DNA of 64,000 nucleotides, taken from the NCBI GenBank assembly GCA_963692995.1, contig OY843611.1, positions 1,116,001 to 1,180,000 on the forward strand. The letters run 5' to 3'. The position numbers were made by a program, and so were the translations under genes. Shown here one piece after another: positions 16,573 to 24,568 of this stretch. The notes under the pieces are model-generated. The model searched no databases. It was not told the DNA's origin and saw only the letters and a program-made list of their open reading frames with translations. This DNA comes from Bin87 sp963692995. Lineage in GTDB: Bacteria; Chloroflexota; Dehalococcoidia; Lucifugimonadales; UBA3495. Within the stretch, counting starts at the first letter, position 1. The number at the start of each line of letters is the position of its first letter.

Positions 16573-17397
16573 TCAGAAGATGGGGTTGGGGCTGTTGCAG
16601 GTGGCGATGAGGAAGCGGGAGAGGTCGTGCAGGTGGGGGGAATTATTGGCTTGTTGGCGGATCATTTGAGTGAGGTATTTGGTGGCGACGGTACGCGCGG
16701 CGGGGTTGGCGATGGAGTTGATCCAGCGGTTTTGGGCGCAGGCGAGGGCGGCGTCGGCGAGGAGTTGGCGTTCTTGCTCGTAGGCGGTGAAGGTCAGGAG
16801 TTCGGCTTCGGTGGATTGGGATTGGGGGCAGTTGGGGTTGTTGGATTGGGGTTTTTTGATTTTGACCTGGTATTGGTAGTTGCCGGGAGGTGGCCGGTCT
16901 CGGTAGTAGGTTTTGGGGGTTTCGGCGATTTGGGCATAGGGTTGGTCGGAATGGGAGCGTCGGGAGAGGGTGTAGGTGGCAGGTTTGGGGAGGTCAGCGC
17001 TGTGTTGAGGCTGGTAGTCGGGAGCGGGGTAGTAGTGGTTGTTGAAGTAGGGGTAGGGGAGAGTTCGCCAGGAGAGGTTGATGGATTGGGTGATGGGGTT
17101 GGATTGATGGGCAAGGATGGCGATGTGGTTATTGCAGGATAGGTCTTGGACTTGGGAGGCGGTGGCATAGGTATCGTGATGGGAGCTGGGGTGTGGGGCG
17201 CCGGGGGTGCTGGTTTGGTATTGAGCGCCGCCGCCGGATGGGGCGCCGCCGCCGTCGTCTTGGGCGTGGGCGGGGGCTGGGTTAGCGGTGGTGATGATGA
17301 TGAGGGCGGTGAGCGCGGCGAGGGTAGCGATAGCGGCGATATTGCGGATTCGGGCGGGGATGCGTTGCTGGGGGACGGGGGCGGTGGGATAGGGCAT
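16573..17397 (-). CDS. Secreted FnIII-like protein
   Basis: 274 residues. A signal peptide covers about residues 15-45 (ATLAALTALIIITTANPAPA then HAQ). A Gly/Ser/Thr linker follows, then a fibronectin-III-like domain (SINLSWRTLPYPY, YTLSRRSHSDQPYAQI, GNYQYQVKI) and a helical C-terminal domain with Cys pairs (ALACAQNRWINSIANPAART, FLIATCNS). An AAGGAG site lies 8 bases before the ATG. It shares the secreted FnIII-like theme with the LRR protein at 328-1785. Possible role at the cell surface; no enzymatic motif. Confidence 0.65.
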   Translation of the reverse strand: MPYPTAPVPQQRIPARIRNIAAIATLAALTALIIITTANPAPAHAQDDGGGAPSGGGAQYQTSTPGAPHPSSHHDTYATASQVQDLSCNNHIAILAHQSNPITQSINLSWRTLPYPYFNNHYYPAPDYQPQHSADLPKPATYTLSRRSHSDQPYAQIAETPKTYYRDRPPPGNYQYQVKIKKPQSNNPNCPQSQSTEAELLTFTAYEQERQLLADAALACAQNRWINSIANPAARTVATKYLTQMIRQQANNSPHLHDLSRFLIATCNSPNPIF

Positions 17398-17790
17398 AGA
17401 TTGGCTCCTTTTGTTGCGGGGTTGTTTTAGCCCCGGTGATTTGGCGGTTGAGATAACGTAAGGGTTGGCGTGGGAAGGGCGTTTTTAGGGGCGTATGGGC
17501 GGGTGAGCGGCGTTTTGATGCGGTTGGCGCGGATTGGGTGGTCTTTGGGGGATTGTTGGGCGTTTGGGGGCGTGTTTTGGTTTCGCGCCGGCATCCCGGC
17601 GAATGCCGGGAGCCGACGGGATTGGGGCGTCGGGGTTTGGAATGCCCCCGCGGGCCGGGTAGGCTGGCGGGGGCGGGAGGCGCGCTGGGGTTGGGGAAGG
17701 GGGGAACCCCAGGGCGCTTGAGTTCAGGGCAGCAGGGGTTGCCGTTGCCGGTTTGGTTTAGATAGCGCGGGGTGCGGTGAAGGGGTGGGT
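17398..17790. other. Intergenic region with two hairpins
   Basis: No supported gene. CCCGGC-GAAT-GCCGGG at 17595-17610 and CTGGGGTT/AACCCCAG at 17685-17712 are stem-loops; neither has a clear U-tract. They may end transcription of the leftward gene at 17791-18222 or belong to a leader of the secreted-protein gene. Confidence 0.4.
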
Positions 17791-18222
17791 TCAGCGGCGG
17801 TAACGGGCGGGTTGGCGTTGTTGCCGGAGTTGGCGTTGTTGCTGGACCTGGGCGACGGTTTTGTAGTAGCCGTCGTCGTCGAACCAGAGGGTTTCGATAA
17901 AGCAGTAGGCGCGGGAGGTTGACATGGCCTGGGCGCAGGCGATGCAGTTGAGGCTGGAGATTTCGGCGTAGCGGCTGAGGATGGCGCGGGGCTGTTCGAG
18001 TTGGGGTTGGGCGACGTCGATGGCGTGGTCGTCGAGGCGGTGTTCGCAGAAGGTGCAGGGGATTTGGTCGGCGATTTGGCGGAGGGTGTCGTAGTTGGAG
18101 CGGCGGGCCTGGGCGGTTTGTTGATGTGAGCCGTGCATGGCGACCCAGGCGCGGCTGAGTTTGGCGATTTCTTCGCGGTTGGTGATATGGCCTTGGGGGC
18201 CGGTTTTGAGTTCGTGTTGCAT
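17791..18222 (-). CDS. Hypothetical protein with two CxxC knuckles
   Basis: 143 residues. Two helices lead into DQIPCTFCEHRLDDHAIDV and later SSLNCIACAQAMSTSRAYCF; the two Cys-x2-Cys pairs spaced by about 40 residues suggest one zinc site. The tail is Gln/Arg-rich (QQQRQLRQQRQPARYRR), a possible nucleic-acid contact. It lies 27 bases downstream of the methyltransferase-helicase gene and is probably co-transcribed. Function unknown. Confidence 0.65.
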   Translation of the reverse strand: MQHELKTGPQGHITNREEIAKLSRAWVAMHGSHQQTAQARRSNYDTLRQIADQIPCTFCEHRLDDHAIDVAQPQLEQPRAILSRYAEISSLNCIACAQAMSTSRAYCFIETLWFDDDGYYKTVAQVQQQRQLRQQRQPARYRR

Positions 18223-18249
18223 AGTGTTCGGGTCGCTCCGGTGGGGGGT

Positions 18250-21200
18250 TCAGAAAAGGGCGAGTTGGACGGGTTCGGGGAATCTTTCGAGCGTGGGCGC
18301 GGGTAGGGGCGCGGGCCGGGGCCGTGGCGCCGGCGTCGGCGTCGGCGTCGGAATAGGTTGGGGCTGGAAGGCTTGCTTGATGGGATCGGACACCAGCGGT
18401 TCGTCGGGGTCGTCGGGTGGTTCGTTGCGATTGAGGAGTTCCCTGAGTTCGGCTTCCAGCAGGGTTTCGGTAGGCGACTGGGCCAGCTGGCCGCGGCGTT
18501 CTTGTTCCAGTTCGCGGTAGAGTTCGTTTTCCACGATGTCGCTGAACTTGTCGGCGGCGGGGTTCATCATGGAGAGGCCGTTGCGGGCGAGTTCGCCGTA
18601 GATGGCGCGGCTGGCGTCGCTTTTCTGGGCGACTTTGCGCAGGGCCTGTTCCTGCATGGTGCCGGCGTAGGCCAGGTAGTGGATGCGGATGGGCTGGGTC
18701 TGGGAGATGCGGTTGGAGCGGGCGGAAGCCTGGTCGGTGGTGTACATGCTGTATTCGATTTCTTGCCAGATGATGGTGGGGTAGTCGAGGAGGTCGATGC
18801 CGGTTTCGACGGCTTTGGGGTTGACGATGATGCCGTCGTGGTGGCGGGCCTGGTCCTGGAACCATTGCATGCGTTTTTCGGGTTTGACGCGGGCGGCGTC
18901 CATGTAGGCGGTGGTGATGTGGTGTTGCTGGAGGATGGCTTGGGTGCGTTGGACGGTGGAGCGGGTATTGGTGTGGGTGCAGTAGATGATGAACTTGCGG
19001 TTTTGGTCTTTTTCTTCCTGGCAGATGCGGATGAGTTCGCGTTCTTTGGGGTAGGTGTGATTGGCGGGGAGCGGGGGCAGATTGATGATGGTTTCGCCGG
19101 TGGAGTTGGAGGTGGGAGCGGTGCCTTGCCAGCAGTTTTCGGGGTAGGTAAGGAGTTCCTGGAGCATGGTGGCGAGGGTGGGGGCGTTGCCGTGGTTGAG
19201 TTCTTGTTTGACGGTATCGCGGAGGGCTTGTTCGAGGGCTTGGTAGGCGGAGCGTTGGGAGTAGTTGGGGGCTGGGGCGGCGGCGGCTTCGGCGTGGGCT
19301 TGGGCGTGGGCTTCAGCGGCGGCGTCGGCGGCTTCGGCGATTGCTTGGGCGGCAGCGGCGTCGGTGACCGCTTGGGCGGCAGCGGCGTCGGTGACCGCAG
19401 TAGCGACGGCGGCCGCGTCGGCGTCGCTGGCCGCGGTGGCTTCGGCGGCGTCCTGGGCGTCGGCGGCGCGGTTTTGGGCGATTGCAGCGGCGGCTTGAGC
19501 GTCGGCGGCAGTTTCGGCCACGGCTTCCGGGGCGGCCAACGCCGTGCCGGGCGTGTCGTCCAGCGGAACCAGGGTGGGGATGATCTCCGGCGGCGGCAGT
19601 TGGCGGCGCGGATCGTCCGGGGGCAGCGCCTGGATCAGTTCGGGCAGGGTGGTGAAAACGGAGCAGTAGAGGATGTGGTTGAGCAGGCCGGGGTGAAAGC
19701 CGGGGATTTCTTCCTTGCGGCTCTGCTGCTGGCGGGCGGCGCTGACGGCGCCGGTGCGGCCGCCGTCGGTTTCGGGCCGGGAGCGCCAGACGGTGCGGTA
19801 GCGTCCGTACTGGTTGATGAACTGGCTGCGCTGGTCCCAGGGGAAGTTCCGTTGGAAGCCGGGGAGCAGGCGTTGCAGCAGGTAGAAGACGCTGCTGGCG
19901 CAGCCGCCGAGGAAGGTGCCGGTCAGTCCGATGGCGCGCTGGCTGCGCTGGGCCAGGCGGCCGGCGACTTCGCCCCGTGCGCTGGCGTTGGACTTGTACT
20001 GGTGGGCTTCGTCCAGGATCAGCAGGTCGGCCCAGCGGGGATGCTTTTGGGCGATGTAGTCTCCGATGGGGCAGCGCCAGCGGGTTCCGGGCGGGCGGGT
20101 GGGGGCTTTGAGGTGAAGGCGGCAGCCGGGGCAGCGGGCGTCGCGGCGGTTTTTGGCGTTTTCCCAACGGGCGTCGTCGGTGAGGACGCGCCAGCAGCGG
20201 GGGCAGGTCTCGCCGCGGAAGTTGCGGGCGACGGCCAGTTGGAGGGAGCCGTCGGGCCGTTCGTGGCGGTAGAGGCGGTGGGGGCCGGCGGCGCTGACGT
20301 GGCGGGTGACGCTGGCTACGGCCCAGCCGAGGCTGGCGGTGGTTTGGGGCAGCAGCAGCCAGAGGGGGGCGTCGGGAGCGGCGGGCAAGGTCAGGGCGGA
20401 TTCCAGGTCGCCGTGGGCGGAGCGCAGGCTGGGATCGGGCGCGGGACGGTTGGAGGGCTGGCGGATGCTTTCGATAACGCGGACTTTGGCTTGGGGGTTG
20501 CAGTCGGTGATTTCGCTGATCCAGCGGGGGATGATGTGCCGGGGGAGGATGACGATGACGCGGGCGCAGTCGGCGCCGGCGGCGGCGGCGACGGCCATCC
20601 AGGTCTTGCCGGAGCCGGGCTGGCTGATGATGAAGCCGCGGCGGTTTTTGCGGAGGTGAGCGGCCAGGGCGACGGCGTTGGCGCCTTGCTTGCCGATGGG
20701 CGGCTTTTTGAGCCGGGCGATGCGTTCCCGGATGGGGCGATAGCGGGGTTCCGTGGGGATAACGGTAGGCGGGAAGAGGTCGGTCATTCGGGCTTTCAGC
20801 GGCCGTCGCCAGGCGTGGAGGAAGTCGCGCAGGGCCTCCGGGTCTCCGTCGTCCACGGTGGTGATTTGGCCGTTGGCGAGGTTGAGGTAGCGGATGCTGT
20901 TGGTGAAGTTTTCGGTTTCGGTGGCTTTGCGGTGGGGGATTTCGGTAATTTCGGCGACTTTGCGGATTTGGCCTTTGAGCAGGATGGGCGGGAGTTCGCC
21001 CTGGGGATCGGTGATGGGGTGGTTGTCCAGCTGGCCGCTGGCGAGGAGTTGCAGGGTGTGGCCGGAGTTGAGGGGCTGGAGGGTTGGCGCCGGCGGGGAG
21101 TGGCCCTGGGGCCGGAGTTGGGCGCGGGTATCGCCGCTGGCCCAGCAGCCTTCGGCGGCGGCGGCGCGGCTGAGGGTTGCCGGGTCGTATTCGCGGCGGC

Positions 21201-22017
21201 GGGCGATTGGGCGGGGCTGGCCGGGAACGCTGCGGAAGGCGGCGTTCAGCTGGGTGTGCAGGGGATAGCGGAGCAAATCGACGGGCTGGCCGAGGAAGGG
21301 GAAGTCTTCCAGGGGGCCTTCGGCGAACTTTCGCAGGGTGCGGGCGGTGTAGAAATCCCGCTGTTCGGGGTGGTTGAGGGCGGTTTTGCGCTGGCCCCAG
21401 AGGATGATCTGCCGGTATTGGTCGTATTCGGGGTCGGGAAAGCGGGCAACGCCGACGTTGTGGAAGTTGTTGGCGAGGGTAGTGGCGTCGCGGGCCAGCT
21501 GCTCGATGGGTATGACGTAGAGCAGCAGTCCGTCGGGGCGGAGCGCGGGCAGGCAGGCGCGGAGGAAGCGGCTTTCCAGGCGGTGGTCGCCGGTGTCGTG
21601 GTTGGCGGGGGCGTTGTCGGCGTCCCAGTCGTAGGGCGGGTTGAGCCAGAGGGCGTCGGCGCTTTCGGGCTGGAGGGCGACGTTTTCCAGGTCGGCCTGG
21701 AGGACGTGGTGGAGGTTATGGCGGGCGGCGGCGGCGCGCTCGCTATTGAGTTCCACGCCGTGGGTTACGACGCGGTGGGGGTAATTGGGGCAGGACCGGC
21801 TGATTTGGCGGGTGATGGCGTTGGCGAAGGCGGCGACGGCGTGTCCTTCGCCGCAGCAGGGGTCCAGGAGGTGGAATTCGGGAACGGGAGGCGGCTTTTG
21901 CGGGTCGAGGCTGCGGTGGTTCCCGGCGCAGCGGGCGAAGAGGGGCGGTTCCAGGAGTTTGATTACGGGCAGGGGGGTCGGGTAGTAACCGGATTTGGTC
22001 CAGCCTTGCGGTCGCAT
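18250..22017 (-). CDS. Methyltransferase-helicase fusion (DUF6094-like MTase plus SF2 helicase, DarB-like)
   Basis: 1255 residues. Residues about 1-200 are a SAM-dependent DNA methyltransferase: LLDPCCGEGHAVAAF (motif I) at about 50-64 and LWLNPPYDW (NPPY catalytic motif) near 125. From about 440 an SF2 helicase follows: Walker A SQPGSGKTWMAV at about 464, a four-Cys zinc insert (CPRCWRV, CPGCRLH), DEAH box LILDEAHQYKS at about 667, LTGTFLGG, and a C-terminal lobe with ASARSNRISQTQPIRIHYL. An Ala-rich segment of about 90 residues sits inside the helicase C-half. Phage P1 DarB and related mobile-element proteins share MTase-plus-helicase fusion, so protection of incoming DNA is a reasonable guess. 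AGGAGAA lies 8 bases before the ATG, and the 12-copy repeat array is immediately upstream. Confidence 0.85.
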   Translation of the reverse strand: MRPQGWTKSGYYPTPLPVIKLLEPPLFARCAGNHRSLDPQKPPPVPEFHLLDPCCGEGHAVAAFANAITRQISRSCPNYPHRVVTHGVELNSERAAAARHNLHHVLQADLENVALQPESADALWLNPPYDWDADNAPANHDTGDHRLESRFLRACLPALRPDGLLLYVIPIEQLARDATTLANNFHNVGVARFPDPEYDQYRQIILWGQRKTALNHPEQRDFYTARTLRKFAEGPLEDFPFLGQPVDLLRYPLHTQLNAAFRSVPGQPRPIARRREYDPATLSRAAAAEGCWASGDTRAQLRPQGHSPPAPTLQPLNSGHTLQLLASGQLDNHPITDPQGELPPILLKGQIRKVAEITEIPHRKATETENFTNSIRYLNLANGQITTVDDGDPEALRDFLHAWRRPLKARMTDLFPPTVIPTEPRYRPIRERIARLKKPPIGKQGANAVALAAHLRKNRRGFIISQPGSGKTWMAVAAAAGADCARVIVILPRHIIPRWISEITDCNPQAKVRVIESIRQPSNRPAPDPSLRSAHGDLESALTLPAAPDAPLWLLLPQTTASLGWAVASVTRHVSAAGPHRLYRHERPDGSLQLAVARNFRGETCPRCWRVLTDDARWENAKNRRDARCPGCRLHLKAPTRPPGTRWRCPIGDYIAQKHPRWADLLILDEAHQYKSNASARGEVAGRLAQRSQRAIGLTGTFLGGCASSVFYLLQRLLPGFQRNFPWDQRSQFINQYGRYRTVWRSRPETDGGRTGAVSAARQQQSRKEEIPGFHPGLLNHILYCSVFTTLPELIQALPPDDPRRQLPPPEIIPTLVPLDDTPGTALAAPEAVAETAADAQAAAAIAQNRAADAQDAAEATAASDADAAAVATAVTDAAAAQAVTDAAAAQAIAEAADAAAEAHAQAHAEAAAAPAPNYSQRSAYQALEQALRDTVKQELNHGNAPTLATMLQELLTYPENCWQGTAPTSNSTGETIINLPPLPANHTYPKERELIRICQEEKDQNRKFIIYCTHTNTRSTVQRTQAILQQHHITTAYMDAARVKPEKRMQWFQDQARHHDGIIVNPKAVETGIDLLDYPTIIWQEIEYSMYTTDQASARSNRISQTQPIRIHYLAYAGTMQEQALRKVAQKSDASRAIYGELARNGLSMMNPAADKFSDIVENELYRELEQERRGQLAQSPTETLLEAELRELLNRNEPPDDPDEPLVSDPIKQAFQPQPIPTPTPTPAPRPRPAPLPAPTLERFPEPVQLALF

Positions 22018-22070
22018 AAGGGCGGTTCTCCTGGGGATGGGGTTTTATTCGGCGGTGGCTGCGTAAATCA

Positions 22071-22655
22071 GGGCATTAGGTTCCAAATTGGGCCGGTTGG
22101 CGTGGGAGCGGTAGGTCCGGGCGGAGCAGCGATTGTTCGGGGGCGTCTGCGTAAATGTGGGCATCAGGTTCCGGGGGCGTTATGCTGAAAGGTGGGCGTC
22201 AGGTTCCAAATTGGAAAGATTGCACCCGGTGTGAAGTTTCCAATTTGGGGAGCGGTTGTTCGGGAGCGTCTGCGTAAATCAGGGCATTAGGTTCCGAGGG
22301 CGTTGTGCTGAAGCGTGGGCATTAGGTTCCAAAGGGCGGTACTTTATTCGGGGATGTCTGCGTAAATGTGGGCATTAGGTTCCAGGGGGATGCCTGCTGA
22401 AGTGTGGGCATTAGGTTCCAAATTGGAAAGATTGCACCGGGGGCGAAGTTTCCGGTTTGGGGAGTAGTTGTTCGGGGGCGCGTGCGTAAATCAGGGCATC
22501 AGGTTCCGGGGGCGTTGTGCTGAAGTGTGGGCATCAGGTTCCAAAGGGCGGTATTTTGTTCGGGGATGTCTGCGTAAATAAGGGCATTAGGTTCCGGGGG
22601 GATGCCTGCGTAAGTGTGGGCATTAGGTTCCGGTTGAGTGTGGGCATTAGTTTCC
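22071..22655. repeat. Twelve-copy array of a 14-bp core (GGGCATTAGGTTCC)
   Basis: Copies start at 22071, 22159, 22194, 22282, 22317, 22370, 22406, 22494, 22529, 22582, 22618 and 22642. Variants are ATC for ATT in the middle, GGGCGTCAGGTTCC once, and a final GGGCATTAGTTTCC. Distances are 88, 35, 88, 35, 53, 36, 88, 35, 53, 36 and 24, so a higher-order unit recurs. Most copies are preceded by GCGTAAAT or CTGAAGTG and some are followed by AAATTGG. Spacings are not multiples of three, so this is not a coding repeat. All copies point the same way, as in replication iterons or oriT/partition sites. It lies between the methyltransferase-helicase gene and the MazG-like gene. Confidence 0.9.
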
Positions 22656-23200
22656 AGTTGGAGATTGGCGGGTTTGAGGAGTTGGGGTTTGGCGCGGCGA
22701 CGGGGCGGGAATTCGGGGATTGGCGGCGTTGGGTCCGGGGCCGGAGCGGGGTTGCGGCGCGCGGGCGGGCGGCTCTGGGCTTGCGGTGTCGCCGGGTTGG
22801 GCCGGGCCGGGCTGTTGCATCCGCTGGGCTGGGGCAGTCTCCGGCCTGGTTACGCGGGGCTACACTGCTGGGCCAGCCGCCGCGCCGCCCGCCTTTTCGG
22901 GGGGCGGCGGGCCAGGTCGGGCTGACCGGCGTAACGTAACCCCCGTACCCCTCGTAACTCTCGTTGCCTCCTATATTGCGTAGGCCGATGTCGGGGTTTT
23001 CTCTCAGTTGGGTGGACGGGGGCGTTAGGGGCGGGGGCGATGTGGCGTGAGCCGCTTCGCCGGGAGGGGTTTCCCATCCGGCTCTACGGCGGTTCTTGGT
23101 GGCTTTGGCGCCCATGCTTGCGTAATAGGGGTGCGCGTTCTTTGATGGCAAAGAATGCGCGGGCATGGTCATCCCTGATTTCGTTGTTCAGATCTCGCCC
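22656..23200. other. Gene-poor stretch between repeat array and MazG-like gene
   Basis: A leftward open frame spans much of it (from 23172 or a Met near 23115), but its product is Pro/Arg/Ala-rich and runs into the repeat array, so I do not call a gene; the middle segment (RENPDIGLRNIGGNESYEGY) is the only part that looks protein-like. Hairpins: CGCCGCCCGCC/GGGGGGCGGCG at 22883-22909 and TTCTTTG/CAAAGAA at 23138-23155, the latter just past the MazG-like stop. Confidence 0.4.
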
Positions 23201-23569
23201 CTAGAACGGTTTGTCGCCGTGTCGGTATGGTCTTTGTTCGTTGTATTCCATCTTGTCGTACAACGCTTGGCCGACGGGCAATTCCTCGTGGTGGGCAAAG
23301 TCCAGCAAGCGGATGATAGCGTCGGCGCATTCCAACGCCATTTCTCTGCAAGTTTCCTCACTCCATAGGTCATTTTTCTTTTCGGCATTTCGCGCAACTT
23401 CCATCATTTCGCACAACTCGCTAACTACCATCCCGACAACGTGCGGGACGGTCAGTTCCGTATCGCGCCAACCTTTTTCGCAAGCAATGCGATTGCTGTG
23501 GTCAGCAATCTCGTCCAATGCGATAATCCATTCCGTTTTCGGACATTGTTTGTTCGTCGGTTCTTTCAT
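23201..23569 (-). CDS. MazG-like nucleotide pyrophosphohydrolase
   Basis: 122 residues from the ATG at 23569 (AAGGATT just upstream); an earlier ATG at 23605 is possible. SELCEMMEVARNAEKKNDLW followed by MALECADAIIRLLDFAHHE gives the E-x2-E and E-x2-D metal-binding pattern of all-alpha NTP pyrophosphatases, and the end (KMEYNEQRPYRHGDK) is the conserved K-x3-N-x2-R-P-x-R-H-G-x-K tail of phage-type MazG-like proteins. Expected to hydrolyse nucleoside triphosphates to monophosphates; phage versions are thought to influence nucleotide pools or ppGpp. It stands alone between the repeat array and an Ala-rich small gene. Confidence 0.85.
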   Translation of the reverse strand: MKEPTNKQCPKTEWIIALDEIADHSNRIACEKGWRDTELTVPHVVGMVVSELCEMMEVARNAEKKNDLWSEETCREMALECADAIIRLLDFAHHEELPVGQALYDKMEYNEQRPYRHGDKPF

Positions 23570-23694
23570 AATCCTTGTCCATTCTCGCTCTTCGCACTTT
23601 CGCATTCACCGCGAACGGCGGATGTTGTGTCATTCCGTGAAATTGCGGATATTTTGGTGTAATAACGCCCCAGGGACTGCCCCCAGGGGGCTAA

Positions 23695-23961
23695 TCACTG
23701 CAATATGCAGGTGTCCATCGCGTCATCGTATGCGTCAGCAGCGGCTTGAGCGTCAGCAGCGGCTTGAGCGTCAGCAGCGTATGACTCCGCGCAGTAGGCG
23801 GCGCACTCGGCCGCATATGCGGCTTCGTCGTCGGCGGCGTACAGTTTGGATAGCCGGTCGGCGTGAGCGCGGGCAGCGACGGCGACGGCGCGGGCGTTGT
23901 CCGCCATTGCTGCCCAGTCGGGCGCCGGGTCCGGAGCCGGGTTGCGGTCGATGGCAGGCAT
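23695..23961 (-). CDS. Ala-rich coiled-coil small protein
   Basis: 88 residues. Starts MPAIDRNPAPDPAPDWAAMA and becomes one long Ala-rich helix with repeats DAQAAADAQAAADAYDDA (two identical 18-bp units in DNA) and three Cys. AAGGAG stands 7 bases before the ATG, a strong initiation signal. Composition resembles the Ala-rich repeats in the giant protein and in the methyltransferase-helicase fusion. Function unknown. Confidence 0.55.
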   Translation of the reverse strand: MPAIDRNPAPDPAPDWAAMADNARAVAVAARAHADRLSKLYAADDEAAYAAECAAYCAESYAADAQAAADAQAAADAYDDAMDTCILQ

Positions 23962-24082
23962 TGTGTACTCCTTATCAAATCCCCTTTGCGGTTACACACC
24001 GCAGTAGCCTTCGCATTCGTTGATAAACCCGTTCACTTCTATCCGCTAGTGGGGCCAATCAGGGATGGAATGGGGAGTATCC

Positions 24083-24094
24083 GGGGGGGGGGGG
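24083..24094. repeat. Run of twelve G
   Basis: A 12-base homopolymer lies immediately past the stop codon of the SNase-like gene. It is too far downstream to alter that frame unless the stop is read through, but it is a slippage-prone site and also a place where assembly errors are common. Confidence 0.85.
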
Positions 24095-24096
24095 CA

Positions 24097-24495
24097 TCAT
24101 CCGATAGTCCGGCTGGCTACCAGGTCTTCCATCCGGCTGCGCCGGACGTCACGGCTTCCGCCATCATCGCGCACTGCCAGCCCGGCTTTGGCAAGTTCCT
24201 CGCCGAGGGATTCCGTGTATCCCAGGATCTCAACCAGCGGACGGCCGTATGCGTCAGAGTCGCCGGCCGATCTGGCCCATAGCCCCCACTGGCTCCGGCA
24301 CCAGTCCTTGACAAACTCGGTGGCTTCGTCTGCCATCGCCTTTTCTGCATCGCTGACGCCGCGGCGTTCCGGGGTGTCATACCCGTTTAGCCGCACGACG
24401 GTTCTTATGCTGACGTTGTAGCCGAGTTCAATTTGGCACTCATAGGTGTCGCCGCTCGCCACGCGGATGATTCTTGCCGGATTGGTTACGTCCAT
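24097..24495 (-). CDS. Staphylococcal-nuclease-like (SNase/thermonuclease) protein
   Basis: 132 residues. IIRVASGDTYECQIEL, VRLNGYDTPERRGV and SDAYGRPLVEILGY are the three landmark strands of the SNase fold: a D-G-D/T entry, the R-L-x-G-x-D-T-P-E loop supplying Asp and Glu near the Ca site, and D-x-Y-G-R with the second catalytic Arg. It ends with LGEELAKAGLAVRD, as usual. No signal peptide is visible, so it would act inside the cell. The ATG is preceded by CAGGAGAAACAGC. It follows the DUF262 gene by 73 bases and may be the last gene of the same operon. Predicted DNA/RNA endonuclease. Confidence 0.8.
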   Translation of the reverse strand: MDVTNPARIIRVASGDTYECQIELGYNVSIRTVVRLNGYDTPERRGVSDAEKAMADEATEFVKDWCRSQWGLWARSAGDSDAYGRPLVEILGYTESLGEELAKAGLAVRDDGGSRDVRRSRMEDLVASRTIG

Positions 24496-24568
24496 TGCTG
24501 TTTCTCCTGTGATACGGGGGTTCGGCTGCGCCGGTGGGCCCTCCTCAGCCCTCTGGCGCCGGCCGTCC

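Noticed and set aside
18358..22188. A 1276-codon open frame on the + strand, opposite the methyltransferase-helicase gene
   Set aside because: It is Gly/Val/Ala-rich with no motif and lies exactly antisense to a gene with clear catalytic motifs; high GC makes such frames common.
22071..22655. CRISPR array
   Set aside because: Repeats are only 14 bp, spacers vary from about 10 to 74 bp, some spacers are themselves repeated, and no cas genes are adjacent (the Cas4-like nuclease belongs to the replication module).
22534..23172. A 212-codon leftward gene reading into the repeat array
   Set aside because: Its end is the repeat itself (N-L-M-P units) and the bulk is Pro/Arg/Ala low complexity; spacing of the repeats breaks frame.
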